Shown one piece after another: positions 55,065 through 64,000 of a stretch of DNA of 64,000 nt. Source of the stretch: Rhodoblastus acidophilus. GTDB lineage: Bacteria; Pseudomonadota; Alphaproteobacteria; Rhizobiales; Beijerinckiaceae. The notes beneath the pieces are model-generated. The model was not told the origin of the DNA. It worked only from the letters and a program-made list of their open reading frames with translations, and did not search any database. The stretch covers positions 186,001 to 250,000 of the forward strand of contig NZ_FYDG01000004.1 of NCBI RefSeq assembly GCF_900187365.1, written 5' to 3'. The position numbers and the translations under genes are program-made. The first letter of the stretch is position 1. Each line of letters starts with the position of its first letter.

Positions 55065-56174
55065 ATGATCTGGACGCGCCTGTCCGCCCTCGTCGTCAAG
55101 GAACTGCTCGCGGCCTTCCGCGATCCCAAGGCGCGCGTCGCCCTGATCGCGCCGCCGCTGATTCAATTGGTCCTGTTCGCCTTCGCCGCCACGATGGAAG
55201 TCACCAACGTCCCCGTCGGCGTGGTCAATCAGGATTGGGGCGCGCAGTCGGCGCAACTCATCAGCCGATTCGAACGCGCCTCGGCCTTTTCCGAAATCCG
55301 CCGCTACGCCAGCGAGAGCGAGGCGCGCGCGGCGGTGGATCGGCAGGAGGTGATGGCGGTGGTGCAGATCGACCAGGAATTTTCGCGCAAGATGGCGGCG
55401 GGCGAGACGCCGAGCGTGCTGCTGGTGCTCGACGGCCGCAAATCCAACAGCGCCCAGCTGGTGAACTCCTATCTCACCACCATCATCACCCAGTTCGGGA
55501 CCGATTCGCTGGCGGGAAGCGCGCAGGACCCGGCGAGCGCGCTGGTCGATCGCAGCTGGTACAATCCGAATCGCGAATATCGCAACGCCATGGTGCCGAT
55601 TCTGATCGCGACCCTGCCGATGACCATGGTGCTGATGATCGTGGGCATGTCGGTGGCGCGCGAGCGCGAACTCGGCACGTTCGAGCAATTGCTGGTGTCG
55701 CCGCTGCAGCCGTTCGAAATTATCATCGGCAAGGCCGTGCCCGGCATGATCATCGGCATGGCGCAATGCGCCGTGCTGGCGCTGATCGTGATTGTGCTGT
55801 TCGGCATCCCCCTGCTCGGCTCGCCGCTGGCGCTGTTTTTCAGCCTGTTCGTGTTTCTCATCGCCGTGATCGGCATCGCCCTGTTCATTTCGTCGCTGGT
55901 TTCGACCCAGCAGCAGGCGATGATGGGCATAATGGTGGTGATGATGCCGGCGATGATGCTGTCCGGCTTTTCCTCGCCGGTGCAGAACATGCCGGACTGG
56001 CTGCAGCCGGTCTCGCTGATGAATCCGCTGACCCACATTCTGGTGATCGTGCGCGGGCTGTTCCTGCGCGACATGCCGATCTGGCTGGTGGCGCAGCGAA
56101 TCTGGCCGATGGCGCTGGTGGCGGTCGCGACCATGTCGGCGGCGACCTGGATGTTCCGGCGTACGATCCAGTAA
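55065..56174 (+). CDS. ABC-2 type exporter permease (YbhR-like)
   Basis: This 369-residue permease is parallel in layout to the one before: N-terminal helix, periplasmic domain, then the ABC-2 block ARERELGTFEQLLVSPLQP and five helices, ending LFLRDMPIWLV...MFRRTIQ. It starts 4 nt after the previous stop and closes the four-gene efflux operon. Confidence 0.9.
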   Translation: MIWTRLSALVVKELLAAFRDPKARVALIAPPLIQLVLFAFAATMEVTNVPVGVVNQDWGAQSAQLISRFERASAFSEIRRYASESEARAAVDRQEVMAVVQIDQEFSRKMAAGETPSVLLVLDGRKSNSAQLVNSYLTTIITQFGTDSLAGSAQDPASALVDRSWYNPNREYRNAMVPILIATLPMTMVLMIVGMSVARERELGTFEQLLVSPLQPFEIIIGKAVPGMIIGMAQCAVLALIVIVLFGIPLLGSPLALFFSLFVFLIAVIGIALFISSLVSTQQQAMMGIMVVMMPAMMLSGFSSPVQNMPDWLQPVSLMNPLTHILVIVRGLFLRDMPIWLVAQRIWPMALVAVATMSAATWMFRRTIQ

Positions 56175-56296
56175 ATTCCGACCGGCGAAGCGGAAGCGCC
56201 AGACGTTTCCAAGTCGCGCCGAAGTCGCGCGTAAATTGCGGCGGCTTGCGCCGACAATCCGGCGCAGCCGGATTAAGTTTTACTGTGTTGAGAAGG

Positions 56297-56372
56297 TGGC
56301 TCCCTGAGCAGGACTCGAACCTGCGACCCAGCGATTAACAGTCGCTTGCTCTACCGGCTGAGCTATCAGGGA
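56297..56372 (-). tRNA. tRNA-Asn (GTT)
   Basis: Full cloverleaf on the minus strand: acceptor TCCCTGA/TCAGGGA, D arm AGCTCAGCCGGTAGAGC, anticodon loop CTGTTAA (anticodon GTT) and T arm with GGTTCGAGTCC. CCA is encoded (56297-56299). Confidence 0.95.
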
Positions 56373-56544
56373 TCACGTTGCGCGGTGAATTGCGTATAGC
56401 AGCGTGAAATCGGATTGAAAACCCCCCCAGCGAACTTTTCGCGACAGAAATGAGAAAGTGGTCCGAACGCACAAACACCAGCTTGCGGCGACAGCGGTTC
56501 TGCTGCTATAGGCCTTGCATCGTCCAGCGCGAAGCGCGCTCGGC

Positions 56545-56618
56545 GGCCTCGTGGCGGAGTGGCTACGCAGAGGACTGCAAATCCTTGCACCCCGGTTCGA
56601 TTCCGGGCGAGGCCTCCA
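56545..56618 (+). tRNA. tRNA-Cys (GCA)
   Basis: Acceptor GGCCTCG/CGAGGCC, anticodon loop CTGCAAA (anticodon GCA) and T arm GGTTCGATTCC. CCA is encoded. It lies divergent from the tRNA-Asn, 172 bp away. Confidence 0.95.
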
Positions 56619-56827
56619 AAAATCCTTCAATCAGCATCCAGACTCGTGCAAAATCAGCCTGCTAGGCTTGGTTTTGCTGGGACCGCTTGTCCGCTTGCGT
56701 TTGAGGGCGGGTGTTCAAATGCGAGAAATCGGCTGGATGTGGCCCGCCGGGCCTGCCCAGCCTATTTCGCCGGCCTTCGCCGCCGTGTCGGCCATGCGCC
56801 CACGGGCGCGACCGGCGTCGCTTGGGG

Positions 56828-58747
56828 TCACGCCGCCTGCGCGGTCGAGACGAAGGCGGCGACATTCTTGTGCAAATGCGCGGCTTCCTGCTCCAATTCC
56901 CTCACAATGTTCCGCACTTCAAACGTCTCGTCGCGCGAGGCGGCGATCGCTTGCGCCACATGGGCGGCGCTGACCGTCACTTCCTCCGAACTCGACGCCG
57001 CCAGCTGAACATTTCGGGCGATCTCCTGAGTCGCGGCGCGCTGCTGCTCGATCACGCCCGCAATGGACGACGACACCCGATTGACCCGCTCGATGGTGGC
57101 GTCGACCTCGTTGATCGCGGCGATCACCTGACCGGACGCTTCGGTGACGGCGTGGATATGGCTGGCGATTTCCTCGGTGGCGCGCGCGGTTTGGCCCGCC
57201 AGCGTCTTGACCTCGGAGGCGACGACGGCGAAGCCGCGGCCCGCGTCGCCCGCGCGCGCCGCCTCGATGGTGGCGTTCAGCGCCAGCAGGTTGGTCTGAC
57301 CGGCGATGTCGTTGATCAGGCCGATCACGGCGCGAATCTTCTCCGAGGCGCCCGACAGGTTCTTGACCAGATTCTGCGCCTGCCGCATTTCGCTGGACGC
57401 GGCGGACGTGATCTCGGACGCCTCGATCACGCTGTTGGCGATCTCGCCGATCGACGTCGCCAATTGATCGGCGGAACGGGCGGCGAGTTGCACGGTGGCC
57501 GCGGCCTGCTGCGCCGATTCCGCGATGGCCGTGGCTTGACTGGCGGCGGCGTCGGTCTGGTCGGCGATCCGGCAGGCGCTGCCCTCGGTTCGCTTGATCT
57601 GGCCGCCAAGCGCGGCGATGGCCTCGTGCATGTTTTTTGTGAAGGCGGCGCTGCTTTCGCTCTTGGCGCTGGCGTCCTGCATTTCCCTTTCGTGCCGGCG
57701 CCTGACTTCCCGTTGCGCCTCGGCGGCTTGCGCGGCGGCCTCGCGATAACGTGCGGCGGCGACGGCGAGCTGGCCGATTTCGTCGCGGCTGCGGATGTCG
57801 GGAATCGCCGTGTCGAACCGCCCGTTCTGAATGGCGTCGAGCGCGTGGACGATTTTGACAATTGGGCGGGTGATCGAGCGGACGACCACCAACGCGATGA
57901 TCAGGCCGACCAGGGCGGCCGCCAGCGAGACGCCCAGGCGCTCAAAGACGACGGCGCGGTATCCCTTGACGCGGGCTTCAAGCAATTGCTGCATCGCGTC
58001 GTCGAGCTTGGGCAGCGCGGTGAGAATGCGGCTCTCCACGTCCGGCTCCAGCGCCAGAATGGCGGCGACGTCATGGGCTTTCGCGGCCTCCGCCAGTTGG
58101 GGCAGCAGCTTGACGATCGGCTCGATGGTCGGGCCGAGCGCCTCGCGCAGCGCGCCATCCGCATTGCCATTGACCGCCCGGCTCCAATCGTTGGCGAAAC
58201 TGACGGCGGCCGAGGCGAGACTCGTGCTCGCCACGGCGAATTCGATGGTCGCCGCCTCCGATTTGCTCTGTTGCAGCGCCCGGGCGGCGCCGACGAGTTC
58301 GGTGGAGCGTTGCAGGATCGCCTGGGTCTGGTTGACCAGAAGGTCGCCGACGAAATAGGCGTCGGCCTCGGGATCCAGCGTGATGTTGGAATTGTCCGAC
58401 GCCGCGGTGATCGCTTCCAGCAATTTCGGCAGCGCCGCGTCATAGCGATGCGACCTGAGCGCGTCCACAATGTCCCGGCTCAGGCGCGTCAACCCCAAAC
58501 GTCCCTGATCCTGCTCCTCCGCCTTGAGGATCGCCGCCGCCGACCCCGAGCTTTCCTCCGCCAGCGCCGAGGCGAACCCTTGCTGAAGCGCGCGCAAATA
58601 GGTCACGCCCGCCATTTCCTTTTGGGTGAACTGGATCAGCGAATCCTTCTCGATCACCACAAAATACAAAAGAAATACAAGGGGAACGACAAGGATCGCC
58701 AATGCCGAAAACAGCTTGTGCGACAAGGACAGGTTCTGCATTGGCAT
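56828..58747 (-). CDS. Methyl-accepting chemotaxis protein
   Basis: This 639-residue receptor has membrane helix one (about 13-33), a periplasmic helical sensor of about 235 residues, helix two (about 271-290), a HAMP domain, and the MCP signalling domain with a hairpin tip near [21 protein letters not shown] chose ATG 58745-58747; the frame is open to 58798 but without a ribosome binding site. No che genes are nearby, so it is an orphan receptor. The ligand is unknown. Confidence 0.93.
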   Translation of the reverse strand: MPMQNLSLSHKLFSALAILVVPLVFLLYFVVIEKDSLIQFTQKEMAGVTYLRALQQGFASALAEESSGSAAAILKAEEQDQGRLGLTRLSRDIVDALRSHRYDAALPKLLEAITAASDNSNITLDPEADAYFVGDLLVNQTQAILQRSTELVGAARALQQSKSEAATIEFAVASTSLASAAVSFANDWSRAVNGNADGALREALGPTIEPIVKLLPQLAEAAKAHDVAAILALEPDVESRILTALPKLDDAMQQLLEARVKGYRAVVFERLGVSLAAALVGLIIALVVVRSITRPIVKIVHALDAIQNGRFDTAIPDIRSRDEIGQLAVAAARYREAAAQAAEAQREVRRRHEREMQDASAKSESSAAFTKNMHEAIAALGGQIKRTEGSACRIADQTDAAASQATAIAESAQQAAATVQLAARSADQLATSIGEIANSVIEASEITSAASSEMRQAQNLVKNLSGASEKIRAVIGLINDIAGQTNLLALNATIEAARAGDAGRGFAVVASEVKTLAGQTARATEEIASHIHAVTEASGQVIAAINEVDATIERVNRVSSSIAGVIEQQRAATQEIARNVQLAASSSEEVTVSAAHVAQAIAASRDETFEVRNIVRELEQEAAHLHKNVAAFVSTAQAA

Positions 58748-58884
58748 GACGCGTATTCCGCTAGCGTTCAATGTAAGCGCAACCTTAACTTGCAGCATTA
58801 CGGTTAAGGAAGCCTTGATGAAAAGTCTAACCGCTTGACGTTACAGCATGAAGGCGCTCGGACCGCGCAAGCCCGCCGGCGCGA

Positions 58885-61236
58885 TCACGCCGCTTTGCCG
58901 GGCGCCCGCACCGCGACGGGCAGCAGCTCGGCGAACGGCCGGGGCCGGCTGAACAGATAGCCCTGAATATGATGGATGCCGCGATTGGTGAGGATCGCCA
59001 GTTGTTCTTCCGACTCGACGCCTTCGACCACCAGCGACAAGTTGAGGCGTTCGGCGAGCTGGGTGATCGCTGTAATGACCGCCAGCGATTTGGGATTGTG
59101 CATGTCGCTGACGAAGGCGCGGTCGATCTTGATCTTGTCGAACGGAAATTTGTTCAGATAGCTCAAGCTGGAATAGCCTGAGCCGAAATCGTCGAGGCAA
59201 AGCCGCACGCCCAGGCGCCTCAGATCGTCGAACACCACGCAGGTGGCTTCCGCGTCGCGGATCAGGATGGCCTCGGTCACTTCCACTTCCAGCCGGTCGG
59301 GCGCCAACCCGGCCGCCGCCAGCGTGCGCGCGATCAGCGCGACCACGTCGCAACGCCGGAACTGAACCGGCGAAAAATTCACGGCGACGCGGATGTCGTC
59401 CGGCCAGACCGTCGCATCCCGACAGGCGCGCTCGACGACCCATTCGCCGATTTCCACGATCAGCCCCGTCTCCTCCGCGATCGGAATGAACGCATCCGGC
59501 GAGATCAGGCCGCGGGTCGGATGCCGCCAGCGCAACAGCGCCTCGAATGTGTGGACGCGATTGTCGCGGACATCGACGATGGGCTGGTAGAACAGCTCCA
59601 GCTCGTTCTTGACGATCGCCGCGCGCAGGTCGCATTCGATCTGGCGCCGCTGCATCGCCTCCACCTGCATCGACAGGTCGAAATGGCGGAAGCAGCAGCG
59701 GCCCAGCGACTTGGAGCGGTAGAGGGCGATGTCGGCGCATTTGACGATGGCTTCGGCGGTGGCCGCGTCGCGGGGGAACGAAGCCGTGCCGATGCTGGCG
59801 CCGATCACGACGCTGTGCCGGTCGATCTGATAGGGGGCGCTGATCGCATCGATCAGGCGATGGCAGACCTCGTCGAGTTCGGACGGCGCGATGGTGGGGG
59901 CGAGGATGACGCCAAACTCGTCGCCGCCGAAACGCGCCACCAGACCGGCCTCCCCGACCGTCGCCTTCAAACGATCCGCCACCTGGCACAGCAGCCGGTC
60001 GCCGGCGGGATGCCCCAGCGAATCGTTGACCTCCTTGAACGCGTCGAGATCGAGAATCAGCAGCGAAAACGTGCGCTTGCCGTTGCCGCACATTTCGATG
60101 GACGCGGCGAGCTGGTCGCGGAAGTGGAAACGATTGGACAGCCCGGTCAAAGCGTCGAACATCGCCAGGCGCTCGATTTTCTGCGACGCGCGCCGGGCGG
60201 CGGTGACGTCGTCGATCACGATCAGGCGGCCGCCGTCGTCCATCTGGTGGCAACGAATCTCGAACTGGCGCTCGCCAAGCTCCGCGACGAAGGGCGTCGG
60301 GAACGGCGCCTCGAACAGCCGGCCGAACTGGGTCATGAAAGCGGCGCGGTCCTGGTCGACAAGCTTGGCGCTCGCGGCGATTTCCTCAGCCAGCCGGCGG
60401 ATGCTTTGGCCGCTCAAATCTGTCTCGATGCCGAAAAACGCCGGCAGGCGATCATTGACGATGGTCAACACGCCGTTCTCATCGGCCATGCAGATGCCCA
60501 GCGGCATATTGTTCATCGCCACGTCGTAACGCCGCTTCTGCCGGGTGGCGTTGCGGCGCCGCAGCAGCATGATCGCGACCAGCGCGCCAATCGCCACGGT
60601 CGCGGCGGGAACCGTCTGCTGCATCGCCAACCGGACGCGCCGGCCGATGGTCCAGGACGTGCGCATGGCGGCGGCGTTGGCGAGCATGTCCTGGCTCAGG
60701 CGCTGCACGTCGGCCAGCATGTTCTGGCGGTTCACGACGGTCGCCCGGTCGTTGGCCTGGATGATCGCGGCCTTGGGAGAGACCTCCAGGCACAGTTTCG
60801 CCGTGTCCGCCTGATAGGCGATGAACTCGTCAATGCGCAGGGACAGCCGCGCCTTGTCGGACGCGGACATTTCGGCGCCGACCCTGGACAACAGCGAGGT
60901 CCGGGACTCCGCGACCTTGCGGAGGTCGCGCTGCAACTCGATCGACCTGTCGCGCGCGGCGGCCGCATCCTCGGCGAGCAGCACCGCCATGACCTGCGCC
61001 GCCGTCTTTTGCACGTCCTGGGCGAGGCCGTTGGCTTCGATCGCGACTTCGAAGTCGTCCACGATGGCCTGCGACTGCCGCCATTCGAGATCGGCGAGAT
61101 AGACCGCCGCCGCCGATAGCGCCGCCGCGAGGAGGAACGACAGGCCGACAACGGCCGTGATCTTGGTTTGAACAGCGAGGCGCATCCGGGGAGACTCTGA
61201 ACGCAGATGACGAACGGCCTCTACCGCTAGTTGCAT
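58885..61236 (-). CDS. Membrane PAS-GGDEF-EAL cyclic-di-GMP protein
   Basis: This 783-residue protein makes and/or breaks c-di-GMP. Two membrane helices (about 24-46 and 210-227) bracket a helical periplasmic sensor. A PAS-like domain (about 240-345) follows, then GGDEF (437-441 in RFGGDEFG) and EAL (565-567 in FEALLRW). EAL metal and catalytic residues such as DDFGSGYSS and VVEGVES are present, so both activities look possible. A second start at 61185 is an alternative. The gene runs in the same direction as the chemotaxis receptor, with a 137-nt gap. Confidence 0.93.
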   Translation of the reverse strand: MQLAVEAVRHLRSESPRMRLAVQTKITAVVGLSFLLAAALSAAAVYLADLEWRQSQAIVDDFEVAIEANGLAQDVQKTAAQVMAVLLAEDAAAARDRSIELQRDLRKVAESRTSLLSRVGAEMSASDKARLSLRIDEFIAYQADTAKLCLEVSPKAAIIQANDRATVVNRQNMLADVQRLSQDMLANAAAMRTSWTIGRRVRLAMQQTVPAATVAIGALVAIMLLRRRNATRQKRRYDVAMNNMPLGICMADENGVLTIVNDRLPAFFGIETDLSGQSIRRLAEEIAASAKLVDQDRAAFMTQFGRLFEAPFPTPFVAELGERQFEIRCHQMDDGGRLIVIDDVTAARRASQKIERLAMFDALTGLSNRFHFRDQLAASIEMCGNGKRTFSLLILDLDAFKEVNDSLGHPAGDRLLCQVADRLKATVGEAGLVARFGGDEFGVILAPTIAPSELDEVCHRLIDAISAPYQIDRHSVVIGASIGTASFPRDAATAEAIVKCADIALYRSKSLGRCCFRHFDLSMQVEAMQRRQIECDLRAAIVKNELELFYQPIVDVRDNRVHTFEALLRWRHPTRGLISPDAFIPIAEETGLIVEIGEWVVERACRDATVWPDDIRVAVNFSPVQFRRCDVVALIARTLAAAGLAPDRLEVEVTEAILIRDAEATCVVFDDLRRLGVRLCLDDFGSGYSSLSYLNKFPFDKIKIDRAFVSDMHNPKSLAVITAITQLAERLNLSLVVEGVESEEQLAILTNRGIHHIQGYLFSRPRPFAELLPVAVRAPGKAA

Positions 61237-61503
61237 CCTCTTTCATAAAGATTAACCCAGAGATTTCCGGTCCAATCGGATCAAGTGTTTGGTAAATCGT
61301 CAAAAAAACTTCATATTATCATAAGGGCCGCCTGTCGCCGCCACACGCAGGACGCGCCGGCGTCAAAGCTTGGCCCGCGCGGCGAGCCCGAATCCCGCGG
61401 ACGCAACGCCTCAAAACTTCCGCTCCGATGGTCAACAGACGACGCTGCGGCCGGTTGTCACACTGTTGCAACAATACAACCGTCAGGGCGCATTCCATGA
61501 CGT

Positions 61504-61608
61504 TACGTAATTTTCTGATGCAAATGATCCTTTTTGGCGCCACTTGTGGGTTGTCTGAGGCCTTACGTAGCGACAGATTCGTGTTTATCCGGTTCGTGAC
61601 TCTACGTA
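61504..61608 (+). promoter_or_regulatory. Three TACGTA hexamers upstream of the outer-membrane protein gene
   Basis: TACGTA occurs at 61504, 61564 and 61603, twice preceded by T and once by C, in the 430-bp upstream region. It may be a regulator binding site. I see no other gene in 61237-61666. Confidence 0.3.
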
Positions 61609-61666
61609 TTTTGGGCGGATTTTCTTTCGCTTGGCCCAGCAATGACTGACTGTTAGAGGCCAAAAA

Positions 61667-62434
61667 ATGCGACTTCTTACCCTTGCCAGCATTACCCTTG
61701 CGTCACTTGCAGGTTCCGCCCTCGCCGCCGACCTGCCTTCGAGCAAGGCGGCGCCCCTGCTGGCGCCCGCGCCGACCGCGGACTGGACCGGCTTCTATAT
61801 CGGCGCGAACGTCGGTTACGGCGGCGACACGTTCGACTATCCGGTCAATGTGGCGCGCGTCGGCTCCGGCTCGGCGCACCTCACCTCCGGCGGCGTGCTC
61901 GGCGGCGGTCAGGTCGGTTACAACAAGCAGTTCGGCTCTTACCTGCTCGGCCTTGAAGCCGACATCCAGGGAACCGACGTCAAGGCGGAACTCGGCGCCG
62001 GCGGCGCCGTGGGCGGCACGACGTTCGACGGCAAGGCCGGATCGAGCCTCGATTATTTCGGCACGGTGCGCGGCCGTCTCGGCTATCTCGCGACCAGCAA
62101 CATCCTGGTCTATGCGACCGGCGGTTTCGCCTATGGCGGCCTGAATTCCTACGCCAAGGGCTCCATCGCCGGCGTCGGCTCGGCCTCCCTCACCAAGGAC
62201 AGCGACCTGACCGGCTGGACCGTCGGCGGCGGCGCGGAACTCGCGCTCAACCCGCAGTGGAGCGTCAAGGGCGAATATCTCTACGCCGATCTCGGCAAGG
62301 CCACCCTGGCGTCGGGCAATATTCTCGGCACGTCCGCCAGCCTGTCCGTCAAGCCGACCGTGAATGTGTTCCGCATCGGCCTGAACTACAAGCTCGACGC
62401 CTTCGACGTCGCGTCGGTCATCGCCAAATACTGA
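61667..62434 (+). CDS. Omp25/Omp31-type outer-membrane beta-barrel protein
   Basis: This 255-residue protein has a signal peptide (MRLLTLASITLASLAGSALA, cut before ADLPS). An eight-stranded barrel follows, opening WTGFYIGANVGYG and ending FRIGLNYKLDAF, with the typical LRGRLGYL-like strand (VRGRLGYLATSNILVYATGG). Such proteins are abundant surface proteins of Hyphomicrobiales. AGAGG lies 7 nt before the ATG, and a terminator follows 26 nt after the stop. Confidence 0.9.
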   Translation: MRLLTLASITLASLAGSALAADLPSSKAAPLLAPAPTADWTGFYIGANVGYGGDTFDYPVNVARVGSGSAHLTSGGVLGGGQVGYNKQFGSYLLGLEADIQGTDVKAELGAGGAVGGTTFDGKAGSSLDYFGTVRGRLGYLATSNILVYATGGFAYGGLNSYAKGSIAGVGSASLTKDSDLTGWTVGGGAELALNPQWSVKGEYLYADLGKATLASGNILGTSASLSVKPTVNVFRIGLNYKLDAFDVASVIAKY

Positions 62435-62460
62435 TCGCAGCCGCGATCGCCTCAACAAAG

Positions 62461-62490
62461 ATCCCGGCCGTTCAGGCCGGGATTTTTTTT
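62461..62490 (+). terminator. Rho-independent terminator of the outer-membrane protein gene
   Basis: ATCCCGGCC (62461-62469), loop GTTCA, GGCCGGGAT (62475-62483) and an eight-T run. The stem is a perfect 9 bp. Confidence 0.92.
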
Positions 62491-62699
62491 GACCCACGCC
62501 GTCTCGCGCCTGGTTCCGGCCCGCCCCGCGTGCGACGGCCGCAACCGGCCGGGTCTTTTCTCCGCCTTGTGATCAAAGTTTAGTTGATTATTTTTATAGA
62601 CAAGATAATTTTTGTAATCGCGTAGGCGCTGGCCGCCGGCGCCTCGCCTCGCCCAAGCGAGACGCCGATGACCGAGATTTTGATTCAAGGACTGCCCAG

Positions 62700-63230
62700 A
62701 TGGACCGCATTGATCTGCAGATTTTGAAAATCCTTCAGGACGACGCCACCGTGACCGTCGCCGAAATCTCGTCGCGAGTCGCGCTTTCGGCGACGCCCTG
62801 CTGGAAGCGCATCCAGAAGATGGAAACGCTCGGGATTTTGAAAAAGCGGGTCGCCCTGCTCTGCGCGCCCAAAGTCGGCCTTGGGCTGACGGTGCATATT
62901 TCCATCCAGGCCGGCGATCATTCAAGCGAAAAGCTCGACGATTTCGTCCGCGCGGTCCAGGCCATGCCGGAAGTGCTGGAGTTCAGCCGTCTCGCGGGCG
63001 AGGTCGATTATGCGCTGAAGGTGGTGACGTCGGACATTTCCGCCTACGACGATTTTTACAAGCGCCTCACCGCCATCATGCCGCTGCGCAATGTGACGTC
63101 GCATTTCGAATTGCAGAAGATCAAGTCGACGACCGCCCTGCCGCTCGATCTGGCCGCAGGCGCGGCGCCCGAGATTCGCGAATCGTTCGGCCGCCCCGTC
63201 GAGCGGGTGGTCGCGTTGCGGCCAGTCTGA
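62700..63230 (+). CDS. Lrp/AsnC family transcriptional regulator
   Basis: This 176-residue regulator has an N-terminal HTH (DRIDLQILKILQDDATVTVA, then LSATPCWKRIQKME) and a C-terminal RAM ligand domain (GEVDYALKVVTSDISAYDDF). It would bind an amino acid or similar small molecule. It stands alone. The 265-bp gap before it holds the terminator above and an AT-rich stretch near 62580-62610 that may be its promoter. Confidence 0.92.
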   Translation: MDRIDLQILKILQDDATVTVAEISSRVALSATPCWKRIQKMETLGILKKRVALLCAPKVGLGLTVHISIQAGDHSSEKLDDFVRAVQAMPEVLEFSRLAGEVDYALKVVTSDISAYDDFYKRLTAIMPLRNVTSHFELQKIKSTTALPLDLAAGAAPEIRESFGRPVERVVALRPV

Positions 63231-63286
63231 GCGCGAATCGCCCGCCGCGCGATCGCCTGCGACCAAGGGTCGCTGGGCGCTTCCAA

Positions 63287-63335
63287 AAGATATATCTTGT
63301 TGAGATAGGTCTTAAGAGCTATCTAACGATATATC
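63287..63335. promoter_or_regulatory. Palindromic operator cluster upstream of padR
   Basis: A perfect 12-bp palindrome AAGATATATCTT (63287-63298), a 22-bp near-palindrome from AGATAG to CTATCT (63303-63324), and a second GATATATC (63328-63335) lie in a row just before the padR ribosome binding site. This fits autoregulation by a PadR dimer. Confidence 0.6.
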
Positions 63336-63353
63336 TTTTAGGGAGGCGCGGCC

Positions 63354-63953
63354 TTGGAACACCTGGAATGCGCGGGAGGCGGTCCCGGCTGCGGCCGGGG
63401 ACGCGGTTTTGGCTGGCGCGGCGGGCGCGGCGGCGGCATGGGGGGCGGCGGCGGCGAATTCCGCGTCGGACGCATGCTGGCGCAGGGCGACCTCAAGCTG
63501 ATCGCGCTGGCGCTGATCGCGCAGCAGCCGCGACACGGCTACGACATCATCAAGGCGCTGGAAGAACGAACCGGCGGCCTCTACGCGCCGAGTCCAGGCG
63601 TGGTCTATCCGACTCTCACCTATCTCGAAGAGGTGGGGCATGTGACCTCGCAGACGGAGGGCGCCAAAAAGCTCTACGCCATTACGGCGGAGGGCCGCGC
63701 CTTTCTCGATGACAACCGCGCCCTCGCCGAAGCCGTGCTGGACCGGCTCGCCGCTTTTGGCGCCCGCGCGCTGGCGACACAGGTCCAGGAGGACGCCGCC
63801 CCCTCCTCCGGTCTGCCGCCGCTGGTCGAGGCGGCGCTGGTCAATCTGCGCGCCGCCGCCGCGAAAAAACTCGCCGACGATACCGAGGCCGAAGCCGAGA
63901 TCGTCGCCGTCCTCGCCCGCGCCGCCAGTCACATTCGCAAGGCAGGAGACTGA
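63354..63953 (+). CDS. PadR family transcriptional regulator
   Basis: This 199-residue protein has a Gly-rich, cysteine-bearing lead (about 1-40), then the PadR winged helix: LIALALIAQQPRHGYDIIKA, GLYAPSPGVVYPTLTYLEE, and KKLYAITAEGRAFL. A C-terminal helical part follows. The start is a TTG (63354) with GGGAGG 7 nt upstream. It is followed 1 nt later by the next gene, which it probably controls together with itself. Confidence 0.9.
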   Translation: MEHLECAGGGPGCGRGRGFGWRGGRGGGMGGGGGEFRVGRMLAQGDLKLIALALIAQQPRHGYDIIKALEERTGGLYAPSPGVVYPTLTYLEEVGHVTSQTEGAKKLYAITAEGRAFLDDNRALAEAVLDRLAAFGARALATQVQEDAAPSSGLPPLVEAALVNLRAAAAKKLADDTEAEAEIVAVLARAASHIRKAGD

Positions 63954-63954
63954 A

Positions 63955-64000
63955 ATGACCGCCATTCCCATGGACGACCCCAACCGCAGGGATTTGCTCC
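63955..64000 (+). CDS. Start of a further gene, partial
   Basis: ATG at 63955 directly behind the padR stop, with AGGAG upstream, begins MTAIPMDDPNRRDLL and leaves the window. It is co-transcribed with padR. PadR genes are often followed by a siderophore-interacting flavoprotein or an exporter, but 15 codons do not allow a call. Confidence 0.5.
   Translation, partial: MTAIPMDDPNRRDLL

Overview
The window looks like the chromosome of an alphaproteobacterium, most likely Hyphomicrobiales (Rhizobiales). The reasons are the high GC content, the strong use of G/C-ending codons, an Omp25/Omp31-type outer-membrane protein, an alphaproteobacterial-type ParC, a B12-dependent NrdJ with a C-terminal zinc finger, and the surE-pcm-nlpD cluster. 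I cannot name the genus.

Region 1 (1-18.8 kb) is ordinary chromosome: the end of a DUF2384 antitoxin-like gene, parC, a small exported protein, an NlpD-like lipoprotein with pcm and surE, dnaE, lolD with lolC/E, a divergent Aat-like transferase, an lrgAB-type pair, and nrdJ.

Region 2 (18.8-49.5 kb) is the main result. Two complete Tn7-like transposons lie back to back just behind the nrdJ stop codon. Element E1 is 18832-41110 (22,279 bp). It has TGT/ACA ends, arrays of about 22-bp repeats at both ends and a perfect 5-bp target duplication, CCAAT. Element E2 is 41119-49499 (8,381 bp). It has its own different ends and a perfect duplication, ATGTC. Each encodes a full TnsA-TniA(TnsB)-TniB(TnsC)-TniQ set. 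Their insertion points are only 3 bp apart in the reconstructed empty site, so two diverged TniQ systems seem to use one attachment site at the 3' end of nrdJ. E1 carries a defence-like cargo: hsdS (5'-truncated) with hsdR, a YaaC-like gene with a deoxyribosyltransferase-like gene, a DnaQ-type exonuclease with two small paralogues, an XRE regulator, and a TrlF-type PHP/SMC ATPase with a small partner. E2 carries almost no cargo except an octapeptide-repeat protein (YTGPGGGx) flanked by strongly folded, partly duplicated RNA-like elements.

The empty site reads as nrdJ stop, then a Shine-Dalgarno GGAGAG, 6 nt, and the ATG of an ImmA/IrrE-like peptidase gene. The two transposons have split that ribosome binding site (still at 18818) from its start codon (now at 49500), and the peptidase gene has since gained a nonsense codon. 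The nrdJ tail and the peptidase gene both have foreign-looking codon use, which hints at an older exchange at this site.

Region 3 (50.2-64 kb) is chromosome again: a REP-type palindrome pair, a small membrane protein, a TetR-type operator followed by a HlyD/ABC/ABC-2 efflux operon, tRNA-Asn and tRNA-Cys, a chemotaxis receptor, a GGDEF-EAL protein, an Omp25-like porin-type protein, an Lrp/AsnC regulator, a PadR regulator with palindromic operators, and the first codons of a further gene.
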